DNA of 64,000 nucleotides from Crocodylus rhombifer (lineage: Eukaryota; Chordata; Crocodylia; Crocodylidae), in assembly GCA_038503035.1 (NCBI GenBank), contig JAVSML010024722.1, positions 499,332 to 563,331 of the forward strand, read 5' to 3'. This document shows, piece by piece, positions 11,599 through 24,177 of this stretch; the stretch's first letter is position 1; each line of letters begins with the position of its first letter. The notes under the pieces are model-generated. The model was not told where the DNA came from and searched no databases. It saw only the letters and a program-made list of their open reading frames with translations. A program made the position numbers and the translations under genes.

Positions 11599-14500
11599 CC
11601 AAGCCTTCATTTATTTTTTTGTCCTATCTTTGTCTTTTCCCTTTTTCCTCTCAACATTTGAGACAGTATAGAGTGGGCAAATTCCTTGACCCCTGCTTTG
11701 TCCAAATCCAGCTGTTTCAGACTAGTACTTACTATGATTTGCTTTGGAATGTACTGCCTGCCCTTGCTTTCTCTTTTCAAAAAACTTTCAAGATCACTTT
11801 ATTAGACCTCCTACTTCGTTCTCCAGAATTTGAGCCCTGCTCATATCTAGAATTTTGTGTTGCTCTGGTGCACTTTCTTGATTTTAATAAAACCATCAAA
11901 GGGGGAAAAAGAGCTTCTTCAGAACTTGGCCCACGTCTCACTGAAATCAGTTAAACAAGAACGTTCCATATAAGACTGATGTTGGAGATCTTGTTTAAAC
12001 TGTTTCTTGGGATGCAGTATTCCCTCCCCTGTTCTGGATCGCTGCAGTCTTTACCTTAGACTGCACAAGCTGTTCATGAAGTGCAGGTCTGTTAAGCTCT
12101 AAGCAATAGGTTTGCAAACTTGAAGAAGCTCATTCACCAGAATGAGCAATTTATTGCAGCTGTTACCATTGTTTTATATCTTACAACTTGCGAATGTCCA
12201 TTCCCTCCTCTTTTGGTGTCTCATTTTATATCCATGTGCAAAATGTTCATAGACACCAACATCTTAAATAGAAAGTTTAATGTGTAGATATCAAGGATGT
12301 GAAATGTAAACCATACTGCCAAACATATTATGAATATATTGCTCTTCTTAAAAATGCTTGTTGGTTTTTCATACAACAGTATTGACTAACTGTCTGTGTT
12401 TGATGTATGGTTTACCAGCCTGATGTAGACTTATGGTTAGAGCTTAACTTGTTAGTTCTGCTTTTGCAGCCAATTCAGAATAACTACAGATGCCCCAAGA
12501 TATTAAAATTGACTGCTCAAATGGACTCAGTGTGGGAGTTTCATTGGTTTTAAATTGATAACAGCTGAAAGAGTGAATGATTAAAGCTGTATATGGGCAT
12601 AGTATGCAGCTCCTTTGTACAAGCTCTTGTGAAGAGTGCACTGTATGAGAAATTTGTTATAATAAAAGATATTTCTGATAAAAAAAATGTTAGTTTAAAT
12701 TTTTAAATGATGAACAAAAGCATTTCAGGAGCCTGTAGAGGGAATTATTCCTGAGAAACTGGAATAAAGTTTGAGAAGATGAAGTGGGTTTCTATTCAGA
12801 GGGGAGCATTTAAAGTTAAATAGCATTCCATAAGGTGGTAATTGTGTCTATTTCCCAGGCATTTGAGTTAAATAAGCTGGATAGAAGATATAAACTGTCA
12901 TAACAGGAGGTTAGGAGTGTTGTGTACATCTTTTTTTCAAGTCATAAAAAGTGGAGTTCTGAAGAGCTCTATCAGAAATAAATCAAAAAGCCTTTTTTCT
13001 TCCCTTATCCCACTGGGATCAGTTATTGTTTTCATTATTTGAAAATGTGTTCTGGTTACTTTCTTCTCATATGTGGATTTAAAGTATATATAAATATAGA
13101 AGAAGAACTTAAACAATATGTAATTTTTAAAAGTCAATTAAAATATAAAAATGCAAAATTAATAATCCTTACTACTTTTGCAATGCATTGTGCATCTTCA
13201 CTACATTTTTTCAAGCATCTCTGAGAGTTGTATAAATGTCAAGCGAGATATCAGACTCAGCATTCCTATTTTATATAGTGGAAAACTAGACAGGGAAATG
13301 TATTTGCAATTAAAGTCAAAGGGAGTTTTGACATCTAGATAGGAAGTAGACACCTAAATATTTCTATATAGCTGTCCCTAACCTCATGTTCCTGTATGTT
13401 AGTTCTGATGTACTTTTAGCAGGTACGGTAGTTGCTAAACCTCAAAGCTTTAATTGTGCCGTAGTTGTTGATGTGTTAGCCCTCTATAAATGTTGCAGTA
13501 CATTGCCACTGTCACTGTAACCTACCATTTTACAAACTTCCTAGTACCCTCAAATGAGATACATTTTTACTACTTTTTAATGTAATTAAAATCAGAAAGC
13601 ATTCCATAGTATGTAAAGAATCTGACAGGTCTTCGCTGTAATTATAAAAACAATTAAGATGTCAAAAGAGGAAACACCAGTACATTTTAATCATAAATCT
13701 TTATATACATAATTACCACTGAAGAAAGCTATAAATGTTTTATGAAGAAAACTTAACCAGACTGTACTTTGTCAGAAACATAACCCCAAAATAAGTAACA
13801 GGCTTTCCACTAATACATAATTGCCACACACGCATACAACCTTATCAAGTGTCATTTGTTGAACCCAATCCACTGTTCCTTCTGTATCATAACCTATGAT
13901 TTACTTTAATGGAATCTGGGAATAGAGAAGAAGTGAAGTATCAGAACACAAAACATATATTTGGCTGTGCTGGCATGGATCTCCCTTATAATATGTATAG
14001 TAAATCAGCAAGCTTACAACTTTTTTCTTTGAATTAGTAGGAAATCTGTAGATCAGTATATTCAGCAGGGTGCAGGATCTTGGACTTCTTTTTGCATGTC
14101 TACAGCTATTTTTTTCTTTAGGGACAGAATAGTACACATCATTGCCTCAAACTATCATTTGAAGTGAACACCTTGAAAAATTGAGTGTTTTAGTAAAACT
14201 ACATATCCAAGATGATTTACACTCCTCTCACTATTTTTCAGACACTGAAATTTATTCTTAAACAGTTGTGGGAACAAAGAAACTAAAAAAAAAAAGGAAT
14301 AGTATTGTAATCATCCTTTATTTGGTGCAAAAAAATCTGCTTTGTAGAAACATATGACAACAAAGCCTGTGTCTCAAAAAGTTTACGGTGTAAATCGAAA
14401 TATTGTTCAGTTGATAAGAGCTCCTTTTTAAGTGGGAATCTGTCATTTTTATATCTTTTAGATCTTCTGTTTGATTTTCAGTTTAAGCACACATTTAGAA

Positions 14501-15129
14501 AGTTTGAAATTACCAGAACCCTAAAACACTAACTCTTAAAGCTCAGGTTAAAAATAAAAAATAAAAAAGGGTCAATCTATAACATTTTTCTTGCATACAT
14601 CATCTGGGAACTGGCTGTTTTCCAAAAATACTAAAAGCACTAACACAGGGTGGCGGGAAGCTATGTGAAGACAGGGAAGAGTAGGATTCTTGGCAAGAAT
14701 AAGTGTTTGTCTGTTTCTCTCGAGCTGAGCTCCTCTTGCTGAGGCCTGCATTCCAAATTTGTCTTACCTTGCTTCCCCAACTACCCTTACCCCATTTATT
14801 CCTCAGTCTGAATATTAACAGCAGACAGAATAGCCAAGTCCTTAAAGATAACTGAGGCCCCCTTAAAACTTAAGATAAGATCCAGAGCGGTTGTGTTGAA
14901 TCACAGGGAAACAAAACCTGGTGACACTGCAAAGCAGCTGATAAAAAGAAGTTTTAGCTTCCTAGTGAGGAGAGACAGGGCATGTGGTACATTGTGGGAG
15001 ATGGACTAGAAATTATTATGGATTATAGTTACTGCACTAGAAGTGAGGGAAACAATATTCATGTTTCATAGGAGTGGAATAAGCTAATGTACTATAAATG
15101 AGTTTGTCTGGTTTAAAAACCCATGTGCA

Positions 15130-16260
15130 AAGGTAACAGTGATTATAGTAATGCCAGGGGATGGTAGAGTCCCCAGACTATTATGCCTTCTTGCAGGAAT
15201 GAAAGGCTTGCCAGATGCTGGGGAGCTATGTGGCCCTCTGCTTTTGGTTCCCGGGAACCTGCATGTTCTGGTCTCCTCCTAGCACCCCCACAATCCCAGC
15301 AGCTTTTCAACCTCTGCCTTGAAAGCCAAGTGGTTGATTTTACCTCCCTCCTTAAGACCTGCGCTTCAAGGGACCAAACTCAGTTTGGGCAAGAAGGAGG
15401 TGTACAGGGGTTGCCAGGTGCCGGGGGAGCTGTGTGGTTTGCCTCCCACTTGCGCCAAATGAGGCTGGAGCTCAGGTCACTAGAAGGTGGTTAAAATTTT
15501 GCTCAGGTCACTAGAAAGTGGTTTGAATTGACAGCTCAGCTTTCAAGGCAGGGCTTGAAAAGCTGCAGAGCTCTTGGAGCATCCCCAGAGTGCAGAGGTT
15601 CGTGGAAACCTCAAGCAGGGGCCACGCGGCAGGAGCAGATCCAGCAGAGGTGCAGTGGGCCTCCTTTCAGATCACACTGTACGAGCAGCAGTTTCCAAAG
15701 CAGTTAAGACTATCTAGCCTGTCTTCAACTCCATCCTCAGCAGTGCATCCCCTCTCCTCCCATTCTCCCACCTACTGCTGCTGCTGTCCCCACTGTCCCC
15801 AGCTGATTGGGAAGGTTGGGGTGGGCTCCAGCACAGCTACTCCTGGCCTGCTCCAGCTGGGGATAGTGGAGGCAGAGGTTAAGAAGGGGACCAGGAAGAG
15901 AGGAGGAACCCACCCACTGCTTCTGGCTTCGAGCAGGGTAAAAGCAGTTCTGGAGCCCTCTCCCTGCCCTCAAGTCAGCCAGAAACAGCCACAGTTCAAC
16001 AGGGCTGCAGGGAATGGCAGTAGGTGATGGGCTGCTGAAGATGGAGGGGAAAGGAGCAGGTGCTGAAGGCAGGGTGTGAAGTACTTACCTGATTTGGGGA
16101 CTTAAGAACAGTCCCCAGTGCTGTTCCCAAGGCATTGTCTGTCCATCCTGTGAGGGGAAAGCTGGGACCGGAGATTTGGACAGTAGAGTCCTGGGTGCAT
16201 TTCAGAGCAGCCCCTTCCCCTCTGTGTGCTCATGGGGGCAATGTTGTGTTCCCACAAACA
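15130..16260. repeat. GC-rich block with internal inverted repeat
   Basis: A roughly 1.1-kb island of high GC in AT-rich intron, suggesting an inserted non-autonomous element. Inside it, 15299-15326 and 15539-15566 are inverted copies identical at 26 of 28 positions (core gcagcttttcaa / tgccttgaaagc). A 23-base segment beginning gctcaggtcactagaa is directly repeated at 15470-15492 and 15501-15523. The outer ends were not found, so the element type is open. Open frames here are read-through of GC-rich sequence and show no protein family I recognise. Confidence 0.4.
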
Positions 16261-17607
16261 CTGGGCTTGTTCATAGAATAGTACATAAAATGGACCTAAA
16301 ATATAATAATTTATTTTTCCCCATGTGCTGTTGAAACTTTCCAGAAGTTTAAGCCAATCTTACATAGCCTGCATGTCCAGACTCTTGGGGTTTAAACTAT
16401 ATTTAGAACACTAAATGTTATGTCTGTCCACGCCCCTAGTGTTCTGGGATTAATATATATGATAAAAATGCTTTCCTAATTCTATTGTACTAAGAAACCT
16501 ATAGAAACTACATAAGCTTTATGAAAGCCCTTTAAACCGATTTTCAAAGTGCAGTACCACGCTGAAAAGGTGTGTGATTGAACAGGGCTGTCTCTTTGGG
16601 TAAATTATGATAATACAGTCACATCATTTGAACATTAAACTGGTCTTATTGAATGGTTTCCCTCTTCAGTTTGATTCATTTGAATCCTAGCTGACAAAGG
16701 TCCCATTTCTGAGTGTTCTTTTTATAATTTGTCAAAAATAAAGAGTGGAGATTACAAATTAACTTCATCCCCCTAACCTGAGCTTCAACCTGGTTAGGTG
16801 ATATTTTCAACACATACATTTTTAAAAGGCCAAAAGTTTAAAAAGCATAAAGGCTTACTTGCTATTTCTATCACAATGTACTTCCTATAAAGAAATACCA
16901 AAAATTAGATTCACCAATAGTCCTCTTCACACAGAAAGCACTAGGAGGAGGAAACTAAGATGATATTGCCAGTAAAAGTCAAAGCTGTCCCTAGTAATAA
17001 TGTTCTCCTAAATTTTGGCCTATTGGACAAGATGCAGTATCAAAATACTTGTCATTTGGAAACCGTAAGTAAAAGACAAGAGTGAGAAAAATAGTAGATT
17101 GTGCAGTTTGGTTGCCCTTAAAAACTTTCCAGTGGTGCTTTTACATTCATTTTCCAGTTGTATGTTGTTACTTAAACTTTGCTATATTTGACATAGGAAA
17201 TGTCCAGGGAAAACTGAAAATACTGAAGTATTTTGTTTTGTTACTGTTGGCAATTGAACACCTCTTAAGAGCAAATATTTACATACTTAACGTGGAATTC
17301 ACTGCTTTAGGAGTTTGTTTAATCAAATACTGTGGTTAGATTTATTTTAAAAGGCCGATAATGTCATGTCCCATAATGACAGTGGGCCTAATTACTAGAA
17401 TTATTGTATGTAATTATTTGAACTATTTGAATTATTATATGTCACCTTCACAAAGCCCAGTTTAAAATAAATAGACCATGCCAGCAGAATGAAGACAATG
17501 ACTTGCTAGCATCAGGGCTATTCTGATTTACTTTGCGATGCTTATAATATGAAACGGATTGAGGCTTGGGTTTCCAAAGTGGCTTCGGTCTTTAAGATGG
17601 ACTAAAC

Positions 17608-17995
17608 CAGAGCTGTCCAAATTCTAAGTCCCCAATGGCCACACACTGGAGGTTGCACGAGGGGAGCTGCACCCTGCATGGGCCACATGAGGCAAGGCAC
17701 AGGCCACAGGCTGCACACCACATGATGTACCACTGCCCCTGCTGCACCATCTGCCAGCACAGGCACACCCCCAAGCACTGCACGGAGACACCCCCCCACC
17801 CCACATTGCTGCACCGTTTGCCTCCATTCACCCTCAGGTCCCCACGCTGTGCCACACTGCCACACACCCCAGGAGAAGAAACCCAAAGAATTTGGCTGCT
17901 GTTGCAGCAGGAGAAATGTGGGAAGCAGCACTGGGCAAGAGCCATGGGGCTGCAGCTTAACCCCTTGTAGGCCACCACTTGGACAGACAGCCCTG
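17608..17995. mobile_element. Non-autonomous hAT-type element with perfect 8-bp TSD
   Basis: A 388-bp GC-rich element. It begins CAGAGCTGTCCAAATTC and ends in ggacagacagccctg (complement CAGGGCTGTCTGTCC), an imperfect terminal inverted repeat. It is flanked on both sides by the same octamer GACTAAAC, at 17600-17607 and 17996-18003. Eight-base duplications and CAG-starting ends are typical of hAT transposons. It carries no transposase. The short open frames on both strands inside it are not genes. Confidence 0.85.
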
Positions 17996-18274
17996 GACTA
18001 AACAAAGCCTGCAGAGCTGAGGAAGGCTAAAAAGCCAAATCACAATTTGGGGGTTTTGAGCTTATCTGTAATTTTCAGTGGTCTAGGTTTATAACTGTAT
18101 TTGTACCTTATGTTCTGGGACATAAATAATCAGCAAGGGTCAGAAAGGATTTGGTATTTTCTTTATCTATCTAACTCCCATAAAGGAATAGTTGGTTTGC
18201 AGAGCTTGGAAGATCCAGGATTATTATTGTTAATATAGTGCTTTCATATATTCCTCTTTTTTTTTCCTCACCAG

Positions 18275-18373
18275 ATCAAATTTTTGGCTCATCGTTGGAG
18301 TTAGTGTGTGCACATGAGAATTCCACAGTCCCCCGATTTGTAAGACTTTGTATAGGAGCTGTTGAAAAAAGAG
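18275..18373 (+). CDS. ARHGAP15: ARHGAP15 internal exon (start of RhoGAP domain)
   Basis: A 99-nt exon. The acceptor is ctcaccag after a long T-rich tract; the donor is AGAG/gtgagc. The split codon completed with the upstream exon gives D, and the frame reads DQIFGSSLELVCAHENST, then VPRFVRLCIGAVEKR. This is the N-terminal part of the RhoGAP domain (known pattern DQ-I/V-FG ... VP-x-FV-x-x-CI-x-AVE-x-RG). It precedes the GLDVDGIYR-type segment with the catalytic arginine finger, which falls in the next exon, not seen here. The product stimulates GTP hydrolysis by Rac-type GTPases. There are no stops or frameshifts. Phase 1 at both ends makes this exon, like its neighbour, a symmetric unit. Confidence 0.93.
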
Positions 18374-19636
18374 GTGAGCAACTTAATATTTAACACTGTT
18401 TTTCATTCCTGTATTTACAATTTTACAGCTCCACTTGATTTGCCAGAGAATGTATGCAGTTCAATTTATATTATAGTGTAGTACCTAGCTATATCAGCAT
18501 CTATTATTTTCTTTTTATTACTTTTTTACAATGAAGATATTAATAAAACTCAGCAATGCTCATTTTTCTCTACATTTTGCCTGTTTGACATGCTGTTGAT
18601 TTAATCTCAAACATTCTGTGAGCAAGCCAATGCTAAAGCATTAATAAAATGTCAGTAATTACAATGCTACAACCCTCACAACATTCATGTTTTGAATCCT
18701 TCGTGGATGTTATGCCAGTAAATGTTTTGGTAAGTCCTCCAGCATTACCCAACCAAAACAAATGCCATAAAACTTTTAAGCATTTCTGCCTGTGGTTGCC
18801 TGGTTTCGCTGGTATCATGTAAAGCCATACTGTTATACCAAACTTAGAATGAGTTTTAATTTCTATTTTTAGTCCTATTTATTTAGTCACAGGTTTTCAC
18901 AGCAAAATTAAATGTAATATATTTAACTCTTCTTTCTTCCTCTTTTTTCCCTGTCTTTCCTCATAGTATCTTAAATTTTCTCCTCTCCCTCAAGGTCATT
19001 TTCCTGGAAGGTACATACAATAAATATAGAATCTTAAAATATATCATATAAAAATTTGAGGCTTCATCACCATCTGTTACAAGTTTACAACTTGTTCTCG
19101 GGATCTGGGGAAACGTATATCTTGCAAAAAGACAGAGAAGTTTTTTAAATAAGCCTGCATGAACCTATTGTCAGTCTTATATACTAGAATCTAAAAAAAG
19201 GGAGAGAAAAAGATTTTTACACGGTTAACTGCAAAGGAAAAAGCTGTTTTAGCTCCTTCTATAGTGCTTTCTATAATCTATTGTTGTTACCTGGTTTACT
19301 GTGAAAGGTGCAATAAAATTGGCCTCAAGTTTCAGACTCCTGGAAATTCATGCTTTAATTATGTACCAAGGATAACATTGGGAATACTGTTATTCCCAGA
19401 GTGGTAGGCAGGCAGAACATGAGAGAATGACAAAGTGGATATTGTGGGTAGGGGAAGATAGTGGAAAAGGTTTTGGAAGAAAAGAGAACAACCATCTGAG
19501 AAGAATAAAGATAAAGGGGTATAAGTGGTTTGTGTGACTGTTACATTAGAAGAAAACAGGAAGAAAAAAGAAAGAAACAATATGAAAGGGAAAAAAACAA
19601 AACCTGAAAGGAATTAAAAAAAATCAGTTTGCATTT

Positions 19637-19798
19637 ACACAGATTCACAGAAGTTTAGGGCTGGAAGGGACCTCGTGAGATGATCGAGTCTAGCCCCCCT
19701 GCTGTGGGCAGGAAAGACTGCTGGGGTCAAATAACCCCAGCAAGGTGTGCATCCAGTCTCCATTTGAAAATCTCCAGGGTAGGTGCTTGCACCACCCC
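19637..19798 (-). mobile_element. CR1 3'-end fragment
   Basis: The + strand reads ttcacagaagtttagggctg, gaagggacctcgtgagatga and later ccccagcaaggtgtgcatcc. This is the complement of a CR1 3' untranslated end. About 160 bp remain, ending abruptly at gcttgcaccacccc. No coding sequence is retained. Confidence 0.85.
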
Positions 19799-19915
19799 GG
19801 CTCACAAAACATACATTATTAAAACCCCCAAACCTTGTAAAATGTGCTTCCATACTTGGCATAGGCTCATCCAAAGGGGCCCTCATGTTTGTAGGGGTTT
19901 GAGGATATTGGGGCT

Positions 19916-20175
19916 CTTGACAGATGTTACAGTTGAAACGGGAATAACTGATCAGGGGTCCCAGACAGGGGAGTGCAGGGAACCAAGCTTGCTACTTGCC
20001 AGTGCAGAGGGAGCCTGGTTTGGTCTCCCCCTGCACCAACAATATGGGACAATGGGATCTGATGTGGGTTTCCCCAGTTACACCTCCTGACGTGCATGTG
20101 TGTTGTATTAGAAAGCACAATTGTTGGGATCCCACATCAGATCCCATCATGCCTTTACTTTTAACATCTGTCAAG
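19916..20175. mobile_element. Short TIR element with inner palindrome
   Basis: A 260-bp unit bounded by perfect 14-base inverted repeats: CTTGACAGATGTTA at 19916-19929 and its complement at 20162-20175. Inside, a 17-base perfect inverted repeat (atgggatctgatgtggg at 20052-20068, complement at 20131-20147) could form a second hairpin. It lies 117 bp downstream of the CR1 tail. The target duplication and superfamily are not clear. Confidence 0.55.
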
Positions 20176-22579
20176 ATGAGGCAGGCCAGAGGAGCCTTTA
20201 CATGGTTTTGTGCTTTCTATAATCCAGGCAGTTTCAGGACCCAGTTCATTCTTCCTTCCTTTCACCCCCTCCCCGCCCCATGTAAGGATTCCCAGGCTGA
20301 CTTAAATGGCAGACTCACCTAAATTGCCAAAAGACTGCTATATAGGATATTCCAGGGGATAGGATAGTCTCAGTATAGTCCTTCCCTGACAGAGTGCAAC
20401 AGGCTCTTTCTTACACCTCAGTATACGTTAGGAAAAGAGGAGCATTGGGTTGTGTACACAAGATCCATACTTTTCCTATATTGGAGGGTTTGCCTGGAAG
20501 TCCTTGTGGTCCCTTTACAATTCTTTTTTTTATACAAGGCTAGAACAAAGTGGCTACAAAAGTAGCCAGAATTGGGCCCAAAGACAAAAGTCTTTGGATC
20601 TTAGTGACAATTGAATAGTACAATAAAAATAAATGCATTTTTACATATGCATTTACATCCCCATTCTGTGTCTTATTATGCCTAAGTATTGGTATTGTAT
20701 ACCATTTGTTGCAACAGTATATGTATAAGCATATAAAGTTCCCAAGTAAGATCTCACTTCAGTGCCAACAAAACAAAAAAAAAAAAACAACTTAAAAGAA
20801 AAATTAAAACCAATATAAATCATTTCTTTGTGCCAGACTCTTGATACTCCAATGTCCATTGTTAATGCTAAATTATAACAGAAAAATCCAAGAAAGTACA
20901 CAAGATATCTGCATGGATATCAAGTGAATTGATATGGATTAATAGGCAAATGTGTGTCACTGTTTCTGCTGAGCAGTTGATCCTTAAAAATATTGCATTA
21001 TTGTTGTTTCATTCATGTGCTTCTTTCATACTTCTTGTAATTTTAAGAAAATATATCACTTTAGTTGTCACAGTATGTAAATAAAAACTAATCAGGGTGG
21101 TATGAGATAAAATTTCACTTTATCGCTATATTTATGAGTTTGTATTTGATATACAATTTTTCTATTATCATTTTCTTAGATTAAGATCCTTGCATTTACT
21201 CATATTCTATTTACTCAAAGTGTTGTTTTTACTAAGTTCTGGCATAAACTATCTCAGGACAGCAGTAATTTATGTGAAGCTAAGTCCAATGTTTATGCAA
21301 GCTTCTGATGACATTTTATACTGGGGTTGGTATTAGGAAGCAGTATGTGGAGGTGCCAAGTCTCCCAGCATGGTTGAGACTCAACAGATCTGAAGCCCTC
21401 CTCCTAATGGCCAGATATGCCTCCAGCCAAGATACTCAACTGCAGAGTCATGGGAAATACTTATGTACCAATTATGGGAAAGGCACATTTAATGAAAACT
21501 GTATGTTTACTTTCATAGTCTTAGTAAGATGGCCTTAATACTCAGTACAGCTGGCACATTGGCTGTTATGGAAAAGCTTTTTTCTGTAGTTACTTTTTCT
21601 GTTTAGAAAATATATCATCTGTATACTGTAACTGTACCAAGAAATGTTACTTACATGCTTCATTTAAGATAAAGCATTATCAAAAAAGCAGATCTTGTGA
21701 GTCTAACCCTAGATATTACCTACTTGAATCAAATAGAATCACAATTTGCTGCATTGCTATGTTCTTATTTTACCAAGGTGCTTGATATATTACTTTATGA
21801 CAAATAAAACATTACTTGCTTTTTAGCTTATCATGGGTATGCATAGGAAAAAGTCAAACCACATAAACAATAAAAAATCCCATCTAGTAAGTTTTCTTAT
21901 CTCTATTGAATTACGTTCCTCAGACAATCCCCAGTAATATTTTGGTAGATTGAGACAGTAGAATAGGTTATGTGCTTTTGGTCAGATTTTTTATTTCAGT
22001 AATACTAGTACATATATAAATATCTCAGAGGAAATCAGTAGAATTATTCTAGAATTATATTTATGTAGTGAAGGTCATACTTTTGCACTTTGACTATAGG
22101 GCAGGCTATATGTTTGCCATTTTATTATAGGCGAACAGGACAGTAATCCTTTTTAATACCCTATTCAGTAAACTTCTCAAACCATAATACAGCTGACAAG
22201 GGTTTGGTTATCCAAATCCAGTGTCTCCCATTGTCATTTCCAATTGTGGAAATAGAACTGGGATGCAGGACATTCTTCTATGCTGCATTAGATATCTTAG
22301 CCATTACAGATTTTTAAAGTATTTTTACAAAAATATTAAGTAAAAACCTTGTGTCCTTTCCTGTGCGTTGTCCATAGACTTCAAGTTTTAAGCATTTCTT
22401 TCTTTCATTTGCTCTTTAATCATTTATAAACTTTTTGCCCTAAAAACATAAGGGCACTGGGGCATTTGCTTCCAGAATCAGTTGGGCTAAGCCTCATTTC
22501 ACCATTTTCTGATTGTGATTTTATGGACTTACACAAGTTCAGTTTTTGGCACTTACATAGCTTTTAGATCCTCTGTCCA

Positions 22580-23740
22580 CCTGTGACAGAATAGAATCAC
22601 GCAGGTATGCACATGCAGGCCGGGCCAGGAGAAGAGGAGGGGAGTTCTCCGACTCATTACCCCAGTGGTCTATTAATTAGGATACACAACCGGGGCCATG
22701 AGGTATGCCCACAACCATGAGACATGAGGGGTCATGTTTACAGCCAGTGAGGGTGTAAACATATATCTCCTGTACACCATGCAATAATCCCCCTTCAAAA
22801 CTGACTCACTGACTCTGTGAGAGGTGGGAAAAGAGATTTTCCTGGGGCAAAATGAGATTATAACTGTGCAATCTTTCCCAGAAAAAGGTGTGAGTAGGCT
22901 TACCGCCCATGGGAAGACTTAGAAAAATCAGTGACTTAGAGAAGTGGCTCCCAACCTTTTCTTGCTGTGACGCTAAATCCAGGTCAAACCCTGCCTCCAT
23001 CCCTGCCCAACGGTGCCAACAGAGCCCAGGTTGGGCTGGGATCACAGGGGGCAGCAGCAGTAAGAGCTGCACAGACCATACGCTAGAAGAGCCCCACAGG
23101 TGGGAAGGGTGGAGTGAGGGGCAGACCCACCACAACCCTGATTTGGGTCGTGCCCCGAGCTTGGGAGCCACTACCTTAGAGGATACAAGCAGATGTTGTT
23201 TTTGTTGTGAGATCAGCTCTTCCAGGATGTGTCCCAGCACAGCTGATCTCATTTATTGGCAGGTATAGTCGTCACCCTCAAGAGTGGTAGGGCATAATCC
23301 TGTGGAACAATAACATAGGTTGCCTGGCCCTGTCTTGGGGATGTCCACGAGGTTCCTTTGCTCTGTAACTTGAAATGTGCACCTGTGACTTCTGTTGCAG
23401 AGGTGCACACAGATGCCATTGGGTTTCCGTGCTTTGCAGCATTAAATGTGTACCCAGAATCTGCTGCAAGGGAATGCCAGGGCACACATCTACAAGCACT
23501 GAGCAGGGAATGCCATGCTTGGATCAAGAAATATGTTTCCTGGAACCACCTTCTCAGGACAGGGAGAGAGCACAACAGCCCTGGGCCATGGGGATTGCAC
23601 TGTAAGTAAACAAATATCCTGGGGATAAGGCCCAATGAACTGTGACCAGGTATCATTACACAAACATTTTAGGGCATGTGGAGCATGACAAGGGGTAAAG
23701 ATGGAAGGGGCTTGCAACTTGGCCTTCCATAACAATTTTT
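22580..23740. repeat. Unassigned moderately GC-rich block
   Basis: The composition differs from the AT-rich flanks, and a hAT-type element (22942-23173) sits within it, so the surrounding material is older than that insertion. The start tgtgacagaatag could suggest an LTR, but I could not find a matching CA end, a primer-binding site or gag/pol coding. I leave it unassigned. Confidence 0.25.
22942..23173. mobile_element. Non-autonomous hAT-type element (AGTGGCTCCCAA ends)
   Basis: A 232-bp unit with a perfect 12-base inverted repeat: agtggctcccaa at 22943-22954 and ttgggagccact at 23161-23172. Flanking octamers acttagag (22934-22941) and ccttagag (23174-23181) differ at one base and fit an 8-bp hAT target duplication. 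The interior is GC-rich and non-coding. Confidence 0.75.
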
Positions 23741-24177
23741 ATGGTTGCATAAGAGTGAGATCTGTTTTCACCGAGAGACTCATAATGCTTTTCTTTCCAG
23801 CTGCGGGCTTGGGGGAAGAATAATATTCTTTTCTGTGGAACTTCCTTTTGTTCACTTGAACAACTGCTTTGGCCAGGACCTGTTTAGGATGGAGCCAGGA
23901 TTCTTCCTACCTCCTATCCCTTTCCATCTCTTACCTGCCCACTTGTTCACAGCAGGAAGGATCAGGCAGGAAGCTTCAGTTGTAGTCTGAGCAGGGAAGT
24001 AAGGGAAGCCTGGAACAATTGAAGCCTCAGAGTATACCATAATTCACAGACTTCACAATCTTGCCAAGGGTGGGACTCTCATTTCAAGTAATTTTATCTC
24101 TTTGCCAGATATTATTTCCCAGCATTTATTGAATCATGTATTTATTTGTTATCTGTGACCCCTTTAAAGACTCACTG

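Larger units (their letters stand above)
5532..18274 (+). other. ARHGAP15: ARHGAP15 intron (12.7 kb, complete)
   Basis: The complete intron between the two recognised exons runs from gtgtgt to ctcaccag. It holds a CR1 fragment, a TIR element, a Helitron-like element, a GC-rich block at 15.1-16.3 kb and a hAT element at 17.6-18.0 kb, listed separately. The stretches 7.02-9.04, 9.42-15.1 and 16.3-17.6 kb are AT-rich. Apart from a CT microsatellite I see no gene or recognisable element in them. Confidence 0.85.

Noticed and set aside
22582..23740. tgtgacag start suggesting a retroviral LTR.
   Set aside because: No matching LTR end, primer-binding site, polypurine tract or retroviral coding was found.
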